Assembly: GCF_037975245.1 (NCBI RefSeq)
Contig: NC_092564.1
Span: 17,223,484 to 17,285,483, forward strand
Length of the DNA: 62,000 nucleotides
Direction: 5' to 3'
From: Apostichopus japonicus
Lineage: Eukaryota; Echinodermata; Holothuroidea; Aspidochirotida; Stichopodidae
The position numbers and the translations under genes were made by a program. Under the pieces are notes generated by a model. It was not told where the DNA came from. It did not search any database and worked only from the letters and a program-made list of their open reading frames with translations. Below, piece after piece: positions 50,201-60,717 of this stretch (position 1 is the stretch's first letter; each line of letters opens with the position of its first letter).

Positions 50201-50585
50201 GTCGTATTTGCCTGATACCAGAAAACACATAAACTATACAATTTATTCTAAATGCCTACTGATTTCGTGCTTTAGTGAAACTTGAGTGTTTTGAGAAACA
50301 CAAGTACCATTGTTGTATAAACGTATTTACATATTTACAGTAATATTGTATGTTATCAGATCTAGTGCTTCCCCATATTTCTTTCCTTAAACAAACACAA
50401 ATAATGCCGAATGCCGTATACTTACCAATAGTAATAATATGTGCAGACTGATCATGGAGTTCTTCCTCATAGCGCTGCGGATGATACCAATCTATCATGC
50501 CAAGAATCCACATAACGATAGTCCAAAGAACAGCAAATGGCCTTCTTTTGACTGTCGAAAACCGAGTGTGGTTAGAAGACCCCAT
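47206..50585 (-). CDS. Seven-transmembrane protein, tandem array copy 3 (intact; GR-like candidate)
   Basis: Exon 1 (50,426-50,585, 160 bp) encodes the same 53 residues as copy 2. Exon 2 (47,206-48,320) adds the split Glu and 370 residues, 424 in all. It differs from copy 2 at only a few positions, for example LLATF for LLETF near segment 3, NVLFYST in segment 4, LLQNECN after it, RYLTSFF before segment 6 and SYIIPVTGLVAG in segment 7. The loop charges, NQTS site and FCNPEC pair are unchanged. The 48,737-49,625 intron insertion is shared with copy 2, but exon 2 and the first part of the intron share variants with copy 1, so the unit is a mosaic. Function is inferred as for copy 2. Confidence 0.85.
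48737..49625 (+). mobile_element. 5'-truncated Penelope-like element with GIY-YIG domain, unit 3
   Basis: The same insertion as at 43,309, carried along by duplication: same 5' truncation point, same frameshift after HTINDTCPYRG and same nested TIR element (49,275-49,556). Here both flanks keep a perfect TATTGT (48,731-48,736 and 49,626-49,631), which confirms the target duplication. Confidence 0.85.
49275..49556. mobile_element. TIR element nested in the Penelope tail, unit 3
   Basis: Duplicate of the element at 43,844, bounded by CAGGCGCGTAGC and GCTACGCGCCTG. It is somewhat shorter owing to contraction of the G/C runs and a deletion of about 20 bp near 49,490 relative to unit 2. Confidence 0.8.
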
Positions 50586-52750
50586 ATTATATGTGTGTCG
50601 GTAGTAACAAACGTAATCGTAATAGGTTGAAAAATATTTGATTCATTTTCTTATATTATCCAGATTATACTTCCCGTAGTGCAGTGCTTAACGACTTCCT
50701 TAAATGCGAAAGCAAAACTCTTTTATCGAATTTGTTATCAATTAATTTTTCATTGTAGTTTATGTTAACTTCTATTAGCGAGTATGCTTAGTTGAAAGAA
50801 CTCACGCGGAAACATCGAGGACAATTAATTTTGTGATTGAGCATAAACAATTGCCAGTCCATACTGTCTGAAGTACTCTCCTCGTGATTACTACAATTAA
50901 CAGGAAGTATTCCCAGCCATTCAACGCTTGTCCGAGGAGGGCTGTAAGGTGATTGATTGATTGAACTGAATGCATTTGTAATGGAAACTTAAAGAGTAAC
51001 ACACTTTATTGTTCTTATGTTTTCCCCCTTGTATTAAAGTTTGTCGTTTTCGAGAAACTGCTACCAATGTGCCATTGTTTATATTTATAATGTGCAATGC
51101 GATTCAAGTGGTCATGAAAAAATATATATCAAGTGATTACATGACATTATGAAAAGACACAATAAAAAAAAACTCTTTTTTATGAAAGTATACACGTACC
51201 TGAAATTTTGCAAACGTACCGAAGCTTTAGTCCTACAGGATCAACAAATCTGTTAATTTTTGGTAGTCTTATGTTTTCCCCCTTGTATTAAAGTTTGTCG
51301 TTTTCGAGAAACTGCTACCAATGTGCCATTTTTTATATTTATAATGTGCAATGCGATTCAAGTGGTCATGAAAAAATATATATCAAGTGATTACATGACA
51401 TTATGAAAAGACACAATAAAAAAAAAACTCTTTTTTATGAAAGTATACACGTACCTGAAATTTTGCAAACGTACCGAAGCTTTAGTCCTACAGGATCAAC
51501 AAATCTGTTAATTTTTGGTAGTCGAACACACCTGCGGTGGTAACTTTATGCCGTGCGACATCATAATATAGTCTAAAGTGATGGAAAGTTTGTCAATTGC
51601 ATAACGATTGACAGTTTGTTTAGCAATACACAATCCTACATATAAGACAATTCCTTCATTGTAATCTTAAGTCAATTTACTTTCTTCATATAAAATTTAA
51701 AAAAAAACTCTCTACCTCGACCGGTTGGTCCTGCAATCACACAGGTGAATAAATGTCTCAATTTTGGATTCATATGAAGATTTGAACCCATTTTAAATGC
51801 CCCCATGTCCTCTTCCACCTCAACCCCATCTTTGTAATAGAAACATGGTGCAGCTTGCAGGAAGTACGAGACTAGTGGGCGCAAATGGTCCACTTGAGCT
51901 ATTATCATGTTAGACCTAATGTTGGGAAGTCAGATGTCAATGAATCAAGAATGGATTGTATTTACCACGAGTACCTTGTAAATTACATTAGAAACGGTGA
52001 CAACATAATAACGTTAGCAGGCAACCAAGGAATGGCAGATATGACAAACAAACGTAACGATTATAATCATGCCATTCAAACATTGATATTCCTCAGTATT
52101 TATGTTAAACAACAATTGAAAGCTTAAGAAATTACATTCGTTATGTTTACTATGTATACATCCAAACAACAGAATATGTTTATGAATTTTACATCATTTA
52201 AAAAAACAATATAGAATAATTATAACAAATTTGAAAGGTTTCTCTACGTCGAGAGTGTTTTCATACTAGTCAGTATTCCATCATTCATTTACTTAATATA
52301 TAGAGATGTAGTCAGACAATTTGTTTGTCACTGTGTTGATTGATCCTGTAGTACAAATTACAGAAATAAGGCTTTTTTAGAATGACATGTTTTTAAAATA
52401 ATTACAAAGATTGTATTGCTTATCTAATGTGCATATTTGTTCCATAATTTATTTTAACTTCCCAGTCAACACATCTATTACTGTCATCTATGATGGTGAG
52501 TATACCAATACAAACCGATTGGGTCATCCGGGTAATCTGTTGAGTATTTCTAACTGCGATCAATCCATTTTTCTCTAACTGTGTTGACTTAACCATCAGG
52601 CTTAACTTCACATACTATAAACATTCCCTGGCCGAACGTTATCGATATACACATAATGTGGTATACGGTAAATTCTTTCTAAGTATACATGCTTCCTATG
52701 CCTACTTTTTGAATGTCTTGCTGTCATTATTGCTGTCAAAAACTGCAATA
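50586..52750. repeat. Shared inter-unit block 4, ending at a duplication boundary
   Basis: Homologous to the other inter-unit blocks up to about 52,745. There the similarity breaks (AACTGCAATAAAAGCTAAAG instead of the TTGCAATAAATCC that leads to the stop codon in units 1-3). The 3'-flank part (52,400-52,745) is more diverged than in units 1-3. It contains the extra 254-bp tandem duplication at 51,014-51,522. Confidence 0.6.
51014..51522. repeat. 254-bp tandem duplication specific to unit 3
   Basis: Two adjacent copies (51,014-51,267 and 51,268-51,522) from CTTATGTTTTCCCCC to AATTTTTGGTAGTC, differing by a few bases. The corresponding place in units 1 and 2 has one copy, so this happened after the unit duplications. 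Confidence 0.9.
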
Positions 52751-53355
52751 AAAGCTAAAGGGAAGGATACCTTGCCCTATTAACTTTATCATTTTTCTAG
52801 TTACATTTTTATTACAATAGGGGTGTCGAAAGTAGCCGCACTTGATTTCCCTCCGCCGATGCTTTTCGGAATACTTTAAATTGAACCTGCTTCCTCCTCT
52901 AACCGAAAGTAATGAGTTTACAGCTGAGTGTCACCAAATGAGGATTGAATATAGTTATTTGAATAGACAAGAAGAAAATATACGATGCTCTTTCAAATTT
53001 CGTTAAGATTTTCATAAACAGTAGTCAGTATTTTTACTTTCTAAAACTTATATCACATGATACTCTGAATCCTCTGTTACGAACGTTTCATTTTTATATA
53101 TTTTTTATATTTTAAGCCAGAATGATGTTTGACGTCACCGTTTGTAACGCTTTTAGAACGGTCATTACATAATATACGGATCTACGGGTAATAACGAGGT
53201 TGTTAGCAGAGAGCGCCAACACTTTTAAGACATTTGTAAAATTAAAAACGACAATCGCTCTTGAGTATAACAGTACAACTTATGCATCTTCCTTAAGTAG
53301 TTATGGGAGCATGTTCATAGTTCATAGTCTCCTTTTTGCCCCTCTTCTACTACAT

Positions 53356-56300
53356 TTACGAAACGTATCGACCGCCGATAACGCCAGCGACAACGCCCAG
53401 TAGTGGGATAAGGAAACTAGCGATAATGTCACTAGCAATGTCAGGATGCATCCTCTCTACCAAGTCAGAGATACGTTTCCATGCCTCATCCTCTACGTTG
53501 ATGGCTAGGTACATCTTCATCTTGAATCGATCCCATTGATATTTCAAGTCTAGACCACCAACGGCGATGATGGCAATGACGATCATCATGGTTTTTTCAC
53601 ATATGACTTGAAACATGAAATAACTTGACCAGTAATCACTAATATCCGAGTCTCTCATGCACGTTTGGTTGCAGAAAACGTTGTGAACATGAGATCGGAA
53701 ACCAACAGATGCGGAGATTGCAGGCTGGGAAGTCACTATACTGGCGGAAGGGTTGGTCAGAGAAACTTGCAATTTCCATGTTACAAATAATGTCATGCTA
53801 AATGCGTTGGTAAAGACAATAATGTTCAACCAAGGAAACATTAGTTGTCGGAGTTGCATATATTGTCGGAAAAATGACTTGACTTTATTCATGGCTCTTT
53901 GGCCGTCTCGGAAGTTGTTGTGAATAAATTCAATAGCACTATTAAGTTCAATTTCGAGTAATTTTCGTTGTATGAACATCATAAAGCAAAACGTTGAGTA
54001 AAGGAACATATTGGTAACATGCAAAATAAGAGAGATAAGAAGGGAAATTGTGTGACACTCCTCTCGGTAACGACTATAACCATTTATTTCTATGATGGAA
54101 GTAGTCGTGGCTAAGGATAAAAAGAAAATGAATGCGCAAACTCTTGGTGTTAGCGACTGAATTCGATATTGCAATACATGGATCTTATTGGAAAAGGTGC
54201 TTTCATCGAGCACTCTACACCAGGTGATAACTCCGGTTGTCTGAAACCATTCGTATCTTTTGAAATTCCTCTTGACTGCTCCAGCTAAACAAATGACAGA
54301 TGTAGACATAGTCAAAGGCCAATAAAGCAAGTAGGAAGTCGTTACCATAAGGTGTACGTGGTTTTCAAAGTAGCAGAAAGTACGCCCTGCAATTATTGAA
54401 ATTGACCCCAAGATAATGATCACGTGGAACAATAATGACGTTGTGCATAGGATACGCCTGGTCTTCGTGGCATGAAATTGTTCTGTAAAGAAAAGAAAAA
54501 TGTTGAAAAAAGTGTGACATTGGCATTGAAATAATTGCCAATCTCTGTCATTATGACAAATGACAAATGAAGTGGAGTTTTTTTTAAATCTTCAAATGGT
54601 CATACACCCATTGTTCGTTACTCCTTTCTTCGTAGCCCTACAAATCTCAGACGATCGTTGCTGACAACACATGCTATCATGATATGTCACCCTATAGGAA
54701 GAACCTCAACTATTTGAAACTAACACAATCTTCTGGTGATTATCCAACAAAAAAAAGTTGCAAATTAAGCCAACGTCTTGTCAGGTCTAGGAGAATTGAT
54801 TGACCTGGGATAGATGTTAATTCCGAATAGTGAGAAATTCACTTTTAAGAAAATCTACGTCGATCACTTATTCCGAACAGTGACCTCTATCCTCTCCTCC
54901 GACTAATATTCTTATAAATTATAACTCATGTAGAGTACGGTATTGACTATAGATTCAGAAGTAAAATTGACATGAAGTCACTTATTAATCAAATGTGACT
55001 CTCAGCCCTATTTTAAATTGTCACCATTCTGGAACATTTTCACGATGGTGGTGCTTCTCACGCTTTTGAATTTAACAAAGTAAGACAGTAACTTTGATTT
55101 ACGTCTGAATAACCAAGAGAGCGGATGGAGGGGGAGTGGAGAAGAAGGAAGGATTGAATGGATGAGAATGGTACTAATCGGGGTGTTTGATGAATATCTA
55201 CACGAAAAGTTTAACATTAATAGTAAAGTTTCATGTTCCTTAATTTGGTTTCATACAAGTAACAGTTTAAGTAAGATCATAGACTGGGAAAACAATTATT
55301 CCGAAAGTTGTCAATTTACATGAAAGTTTGTTTCAAGTTGCCAGGGAATAAAGTGTTAATCTCATCTCTTCAAATACGTGACTAACTCACTGACGTGTTA
55401 ATGGATATCTGAGCGCAAAGAGATAAAAAACACGAGGAAAAAAAGGTTATTGGTTTAATCAATTTACTGAAATCAAGAGGTGAAAGTGTCCATATATGGA
55501 ATCAATAATCCTTGCAGCATATATAAATAGGTAATCAGTCAATGGACAAGGCGATGAGATGCACTATGAAGAATCAACAGCATGATGATGTCCATGTGGC
55601 TATAGCTCATTAGCTGAACATTCTCAAATTGTTGACAATTGTTGAAAGTTCATCTGTGATTGGACATCACATTGGTATCAGTGTATTGTATCTTGTGCTG
55701 TAAGGATAACTTCCTGAGTTGCACTATGAAGAATCAACAGCATGATGATGTCCATATGGCTATAGCTCATTAGTTGAACATTCTCAAATTGTTGACAATT
55801 GTTGAAAGTTCATCTGTGATTGTATCTTGTGCATTAGGGATAACATCTGTCAAATTATTCACACAGAGAGTTGACAGGGTATAATATGTTCAAGAGAGTT
55901 AACAGCAAAATTATTATCCAATGACAAAATGGTACCATTTTCTTGCACATTATTGTAGTACAATGTGATTACTGTATACGTTGGCGCATATACCAATAAT
56001 ATCAAATTTGACTGAGATTTAACCTCGTTATTAACCAGTTGAGCTTCTGCTTTTTAATTATTGTTTACCGTCTAAATAGCTGTGATAATATCTTTATATT
56101 AATCTATTATTATTTATTTATGATTTCTTTTTGTAATGTTTCTATCTTGATCGAATTTCTTTTGTAAATCTGTTCAGATTATTTGCATTAAATTTCTATA
56201 GACACGAGTATCAAACAAATTACAACTTGAAAATCCGTATAGGCTTTATACTTACCAATCCTAGATTCAATATGTATCGTTTGACCTTCATCGTTCCTGT

Positions 56301-56415
56301 CATCAGATGAAGTCGGAGACCAATCTATCATGCCAAGGATCCACATCAAGACGGTCCACAAGATACCTGGCTTTCCTCCGACCCGCAAATACCGCATACG
56401 GTTAAAACATTCCAT
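53356..56415 (-). CDS. Seven-transmembrane protein, divergent array copy 4 (intact)
   Basis: Exon 1 (56,256-56,415) is again exactly 160 bp, starting MECFNRMRYLRVGGKPG and containing LWTVLMWILGMIDW. Exon 2 (53,356-54,482), after a TTTCTTTACAG acceptor, completes Glu54 and adds 374 residues (428 total). The family pattern is kept: KRNFKRYEWFQ after segment 2, VITWCRVLDESTF, IQRKLLEIELNSAIEFI after segment 4, QLMFPWLNIIVFTNAFSMTL in segment 5, GGLDLKYQWDRFKMKMYL after segment 6 and LLGVVAGVIGGRYVS at the end. The outer loop between segments 5 and 6 is longer, with NQTC and NPS motifs. Large divergence from copies 2 and 3 with length, phase and motifs preserved argues for purifying selection. 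The intron (54,483-56,255) holds a 160-bp tandem duplication. Confidence 0.85.
55561..55853. repeat. 160-bp tandem duplication in the copy-4 intron
   Basis: Copies at 55,561-55,720 and 55,721-about 55,853, both starting GCACTATGAAGAATCAACAG. The second lacks about 27 bp after CATCTGTGATTG. Confidence 0.85.
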
Positions 56416-56886
56416 TTTTGTTGATCTAGAATTGTACTTTGACTATCTCTCCGATAACACCATATGTTAGGCGCTTTGCCTATATCTCCCTGCACTATGA
56501 AACCAAAAGCTTCCTGAAGATAACAAGGAATTAAAGTGAAAAATAGGTCGAGTTTGTAATGCCTACTGTCGTTTTCAAATTTTGTTTCAATTTGGGGGGT
56601 TGATATTGGCATTTCTAAACACGACAATTTTTTTTTTGTATACTTGGCATTACTTTATAACTGAAACTGTAAGTGAAATCCAAGATATATCAACTTGGAT
56701 ATAAGTTCACAGTAAATTAGGTACTGACGTCACTGATGATGATAACAAGAGTATCACAAAACCCAGACTCCTCCGTCCCTGACATGGATGAATTTATGGG
56801 GTTTGAGAGCATGATTTATGAATAATAAAACAAAAATTAAATGTATAATATGTCGCCCTCTACTCTGTGAGCTTCTACTTAATTTT

Positions 56887-57099
56887 GTGCCTTTCAATCA
56901 TAAGGTCCAGAGTTCGAGTCACTCCAAGATTAATATATGTCGTCCAGTTACAGAGTTGTTGACAATTGACAATTCATAATCATGTATCTAAATATGTGTC
57001 TAAGAGACAAGTCAGCTTACAGCTTTGATAAGACAATGGTGGCTTCTTCGCGAGTTCCTGCTTGCAGGAGGATCTAAAATACATACATACATATATACA
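56887..57099 (+). mobile_element. tRNA-derived SINE, copy 2 (A box eroded)
   Basis: Matches the 3,878-4,130 SINE from GTGCCTTTCAATCATAAGGT through the B box (GTTCGAGTCACTCC), the CGTCCAGTTACAGAGTTG body and TTCGCGAGTTCCTGCTTGC to an ACATACATAC tail. The A-box end is replaced by unrelated or strongly mutated sequence. Confidence 0.85.
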
Positions 57100-58333
57100 A
57101 TTGTCGCTACTTGTGCTACCGATGTGAAAAGTGGTGTGTGCTCCGTCAAATGAATATGAATGCAAACAGTTAAACCGGTTCCACGAAACCTGATCTTGTT
57201 TGGCTCTAATATTAATATTGTCTATTGATAATATGCTATATGAAAGCGAAATAGAAAGAGGAATAGTCTGAGATGTAGTAGAAGTAGAGATGTCGTAACT
57301 CAATAGATGGATATTGTACTGACATGCCATGTATAATGCCAAAAAAAATTAAAGGCTCGAATTCTCTACTGGTTGGTATTTTGAATTCGATATTTGAAGA
57401 AGGATTTAATAGCCTAAACCTGCAGTTTTCTTTGCAAAAGACAACAGTAGTGCACCATATTTTTCCTTACTCTTAGATTATACCATAACCAGGCTAAAAC
57501 TCCACCTATAAAGATCCTGAAAACTAACAGGTGTGGTGGCAAAGACTCACAGTGACAAATTTCGTTTATCTTATGTTTTTTTTCTTTAATAAAGTATATA
57601 GTCAATTTTCCTCTGTATAATTGGAAGACATTTCAATATGAACATACTTCATACATTGGTATATTGTTGTATTGATAACTTCACACGACCCTTCGGATAT
57701 TAATCCAGTCCAAAGGTCAAAAGAACAAAGAGAGACAGACAATAATTGTTGTCCATGTGCACCTATATAACATCATATTCCCTGTCTTCTTCAAGTTCAT
57801 TCATGGTACAATCTGTAATACTTTAATTATCAATATCTCAATAAAGACGCTTTGTGGGATTTGCTTTCACCAGTTCACCAGGATGCTTAGAATATATTCA
57901 CCTATCATCAAACAAAACAATTTTCTGCGCTTAACTATCCTTTGAAAGATCAGTAGCTAGGAATGTGCGAAATCAGAAACTGTCAATCAACAAGGATTGA
58001 ATGACACTATTTGTCTAAGAGGGAGCTGTCACGGTCTGGTGGTGGGTACTGCAAGAGCTGGTCATGTCGCCATCTGAAGGCATATGCCGTAAATTGTATT
58101 TAGGATTGGAAGGTAGATTCACTTTATTTGCATGAAATGCATTGTGAACCAACTTGTGATGTAGTGTGTGAAGTATACACCCCGGTAAATTAAGTAATCG
58201 TTCAATCATACAATTTAAGGAACTCCAAGAAGATAATGGTGTTTGTGTGTGTATCTGGAGGGGGAGGGGTGGGTGGATGTTATTTCGCTCCACCTTCTTT
58301 TATTCTCTCATAAGCAACGACTTTATTGTCTAC

Positions 58334-58502
58334 GGAGGGATGGAGGGATGGAGGGATGCAGGGATGGAGGGATGGAGGGATGGACGGATGGAGGGATGGA
58401 CGGATGGAGGGATGGAGGGATGGAGGGATGGAGGGATGGAGAGATGGAGAGATGGAGAGATGGAGAGATGGAGGGATGGAGGGATGGAGGGATGGAGGGA
58501 TG
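58334..58502. repeat. GGATGGAG minisatellite
   Basis: About twenty 8-bp units of GGATGGAG with GACGGATG, GATGCAGG and a block of GAGATGGA variants. All three forward frames stay open and give Met-Glu-Gly-Trp-Arg-Asp-type repeats that are not a real protein. Confidence 0.95.
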
Positions 58503-59602
58503 GTTGATGAGTACTTAAACCATTACACTAGTATCTGTACTGGATTTTCCAAATGATAAATTAGCGAGAGTATACGAGTATGAATCCATTACTACAAATT
58601 CAACTATGATATAATACGACAAGAACACGTCTTTGAATCTCTTGAAAAGTACTTAATCGTCACTGCAGGATTGGTCGAGTGCGGACAGGGCTAAATCGAA
58701 TCAGACGAATTTCATTAATTGTTCTCTGTAGTAAAACCGTTTGGTGGTAGCACTGTTATAAAAGTACGTCTTCTACCATGTTGCAAGTTTACACTTAAGA
58801 GTCCATATACGAAGCATGGCTACTACTATGTTTTTTCCGTCATAGACCTATAACAAGCATATTTATATGGAAGCAAAGATTTGATCAAAAGTGGATCACC
58901 ATTGTTCAAAGAAAATTGCATTAAAAAAAACGAATTCATGACAAATTTTACACGACTACATTTCTAATGCCAAATACCATGATAATCATAATCAGCACTA
59001 ATCGCACTAACTTCGAAAAAGAACAAAGCTGCTTTAGTTGTTCGTATATAAAGTGAAAAGAACATGTAAAGGTTGAGTTGTTAGCATTTACAAAAGATTT
59101 ATAAAGAAAACACTGCATTTCTGAGCCACTTTCCCAATTTTGTGGTTGTTGTTGAAAGATCACCATTCGAACAGCTGGGACTCATCGATGAAATTGGCTG
59201 GACAATCTAATCTAATACACAGACCAATTACGTCAGTTCCTCAGATGCAACCATTCCAACTCAAACTTCAATAGAAAAGAAGATTGCAATGGCCTAGGTT
59301 GTTGAAAGTCTTTCAGTTTGTGCTCTGTTGTTCATATAAAGTTAAAAGAAAGCGGTTTTGGTTGAGTTATTTGCATTGATCAAAAAGAATAGAATTAACA
59401 TTTAGGCCTGCATCGAGAAGTACAGTAGATGGAGTCAGGATCCATTTAGCCTTTAAGGTGCATTCCCAGAGGTTTGAACATAATTTAAAGTTGAATATCT
59501 TCATCCTTTACATTCATACTTTTTTACAGCAATGTAGACATCGTTTATTCAATTTGAATGAAGAGCGGAATTATATCAATATTTTTTATTTGCAATGTTA
59601 TT

Positions 59603-60717
59603 CTACATGACGTACTGACCCCCCACGACACCAGCTACCAGACCCAGCAAAGGAATGATGTAGCTGGCTATGACGTCACTGGATATATCAGGATGTAGCC
59701 TCTCCACCAAATCAGAGAGACGTTTCCAAGAATCCACCTCTTCATTGGTGACGAAATACATCTTCATCTTAAATCGATTCCATTGATATTTCAAGTCTAG
59801 ACCACCAACGACTATGACTGCAAAGAAGAACATGATGAATTTCTCACTCATGACTAAAACAGTAAAATATTTGGACAGTTGTGCATTTGCAAGAAAGTCT
59901 TCGGCACAGGCTCGGTTACAAAAGTGATTGTCACCACGTGATCCAAGATAGCTCCCTCCGAATGCAGGTGGTCCGGATGGGTTTATGTCGATGCTACGAT
60001 ATCTCCAAGAGTAAAAAAACGTCATACCAAAGGAATTGCTAAACACTACCGCATTCAACCAAGGGAACATAATTGTTCGAAGTTGTAAATATTCGCCAAA
60101 GAATTCTTTGGTTTTAGTTACACATTTCCTAAAGTCTGCTAAGTGATGTTCAATGTACTCGACAGTATTATTGCATTCATTCTCAAGTAGTTTTCGTTGT
60201 AGATACAAGAAATGGCAAAGTGTCGAGTAGAAGAACATATTAATAATATGCAGAACGAGGCAGAATAGTAAAGGCATGGTTTTGCACTCTTCCGGATGGC
60301 TGACATACCACGCTGCTTCCATAACGCCAGTGATCAATGCGAGTGAATAAAACAATACCAAGACACAGAGTCTAGGAGTGAGGGAATTGATGCCATAGTT
60401 TAAGGTATGTAACTTTCCTCTAAAATTACTTTCGTCAAACACTCGACACCAGGTGATAACTCCTCGTCTCCTCAACCATTCGTTTCTCTTGAAATGCCTC
60501 TTGATTGTAGCAACGATACAGATAACAGGACCGGACATAACCACCGGCCAATAGAATAAGAGAAACGAGACGGTGAACATGACATGCGTTTGGCTCATGT
60601 AAAAACAGTCAATCGACCATGCAAGAACAAACAGCGACCCCACTGTGAGAACCACGTGAGCTAACATTGATGTCACCGATAAGATTCGTCTTCTGCAAGC
60701 AGATGTTGTACATCGTT
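59603..60717 (-). CDS. Seven-transmembrane protein, divergent array copy 5 (exon 2; exon 1 outside window)
   Basis: Exon 2 follows a TTCTCATTTCAG acceptor and starts in the family phase (completing Glu, then RCTTSACRRRILSVTSM). It encodes 370 residues to a TAG. Conserved features are FYWPVVMSGPVICIVATIKR, then HFKRNEWLRRRGVITWCRVF; LQRKLLENECNNTVEYIE; QLRTIMFPWLNAVVFSNSFG; VVGGLDLKYQWNRFKMKMYF; and LLGLVAGVVGGQYVM. Its outer loop between segments 5 and 6 (SIDINPSGPPAFGGSYLG to FCNRACAEDF) differs from all other copies but keeps the Cys pair. No exon-1-like sequence is present up to 62,000, so the first exon should lie to the right. Confidence 0.85.

Larger units (their letters stand above)
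56416..59602. other. Intergenic region between array copies 4 and 5
   Basis: Contains a 5'-eroded SINE (56,887-57,099) and a GGATGGAG minisatellite (58,334-58,502). A weak duplicated phrase (GTTCGTATATAAAGTGAAAA near 59,040 and GTTCATATAAAGTTAAAA near 59,329) also occurs. Short open frames, including the - strand one at 58,015-58,293, have no recognisable content. Confidence 0.55.

Noticed and set aside
36380-54432. The array members as G-protein-coupled receptors
   Set aside because: Basic residues lie after segments 2, 4 and 6 and before segment 1, giving N-in topology, and no DRY, NPxxY or C-terminal tail is present.
58243-58556. Met-Glu-Gly-Trp-Arg-Asp repeat proteins
   Set aside because: They are translations of the GGATGGAG minisatellite in all three frames.
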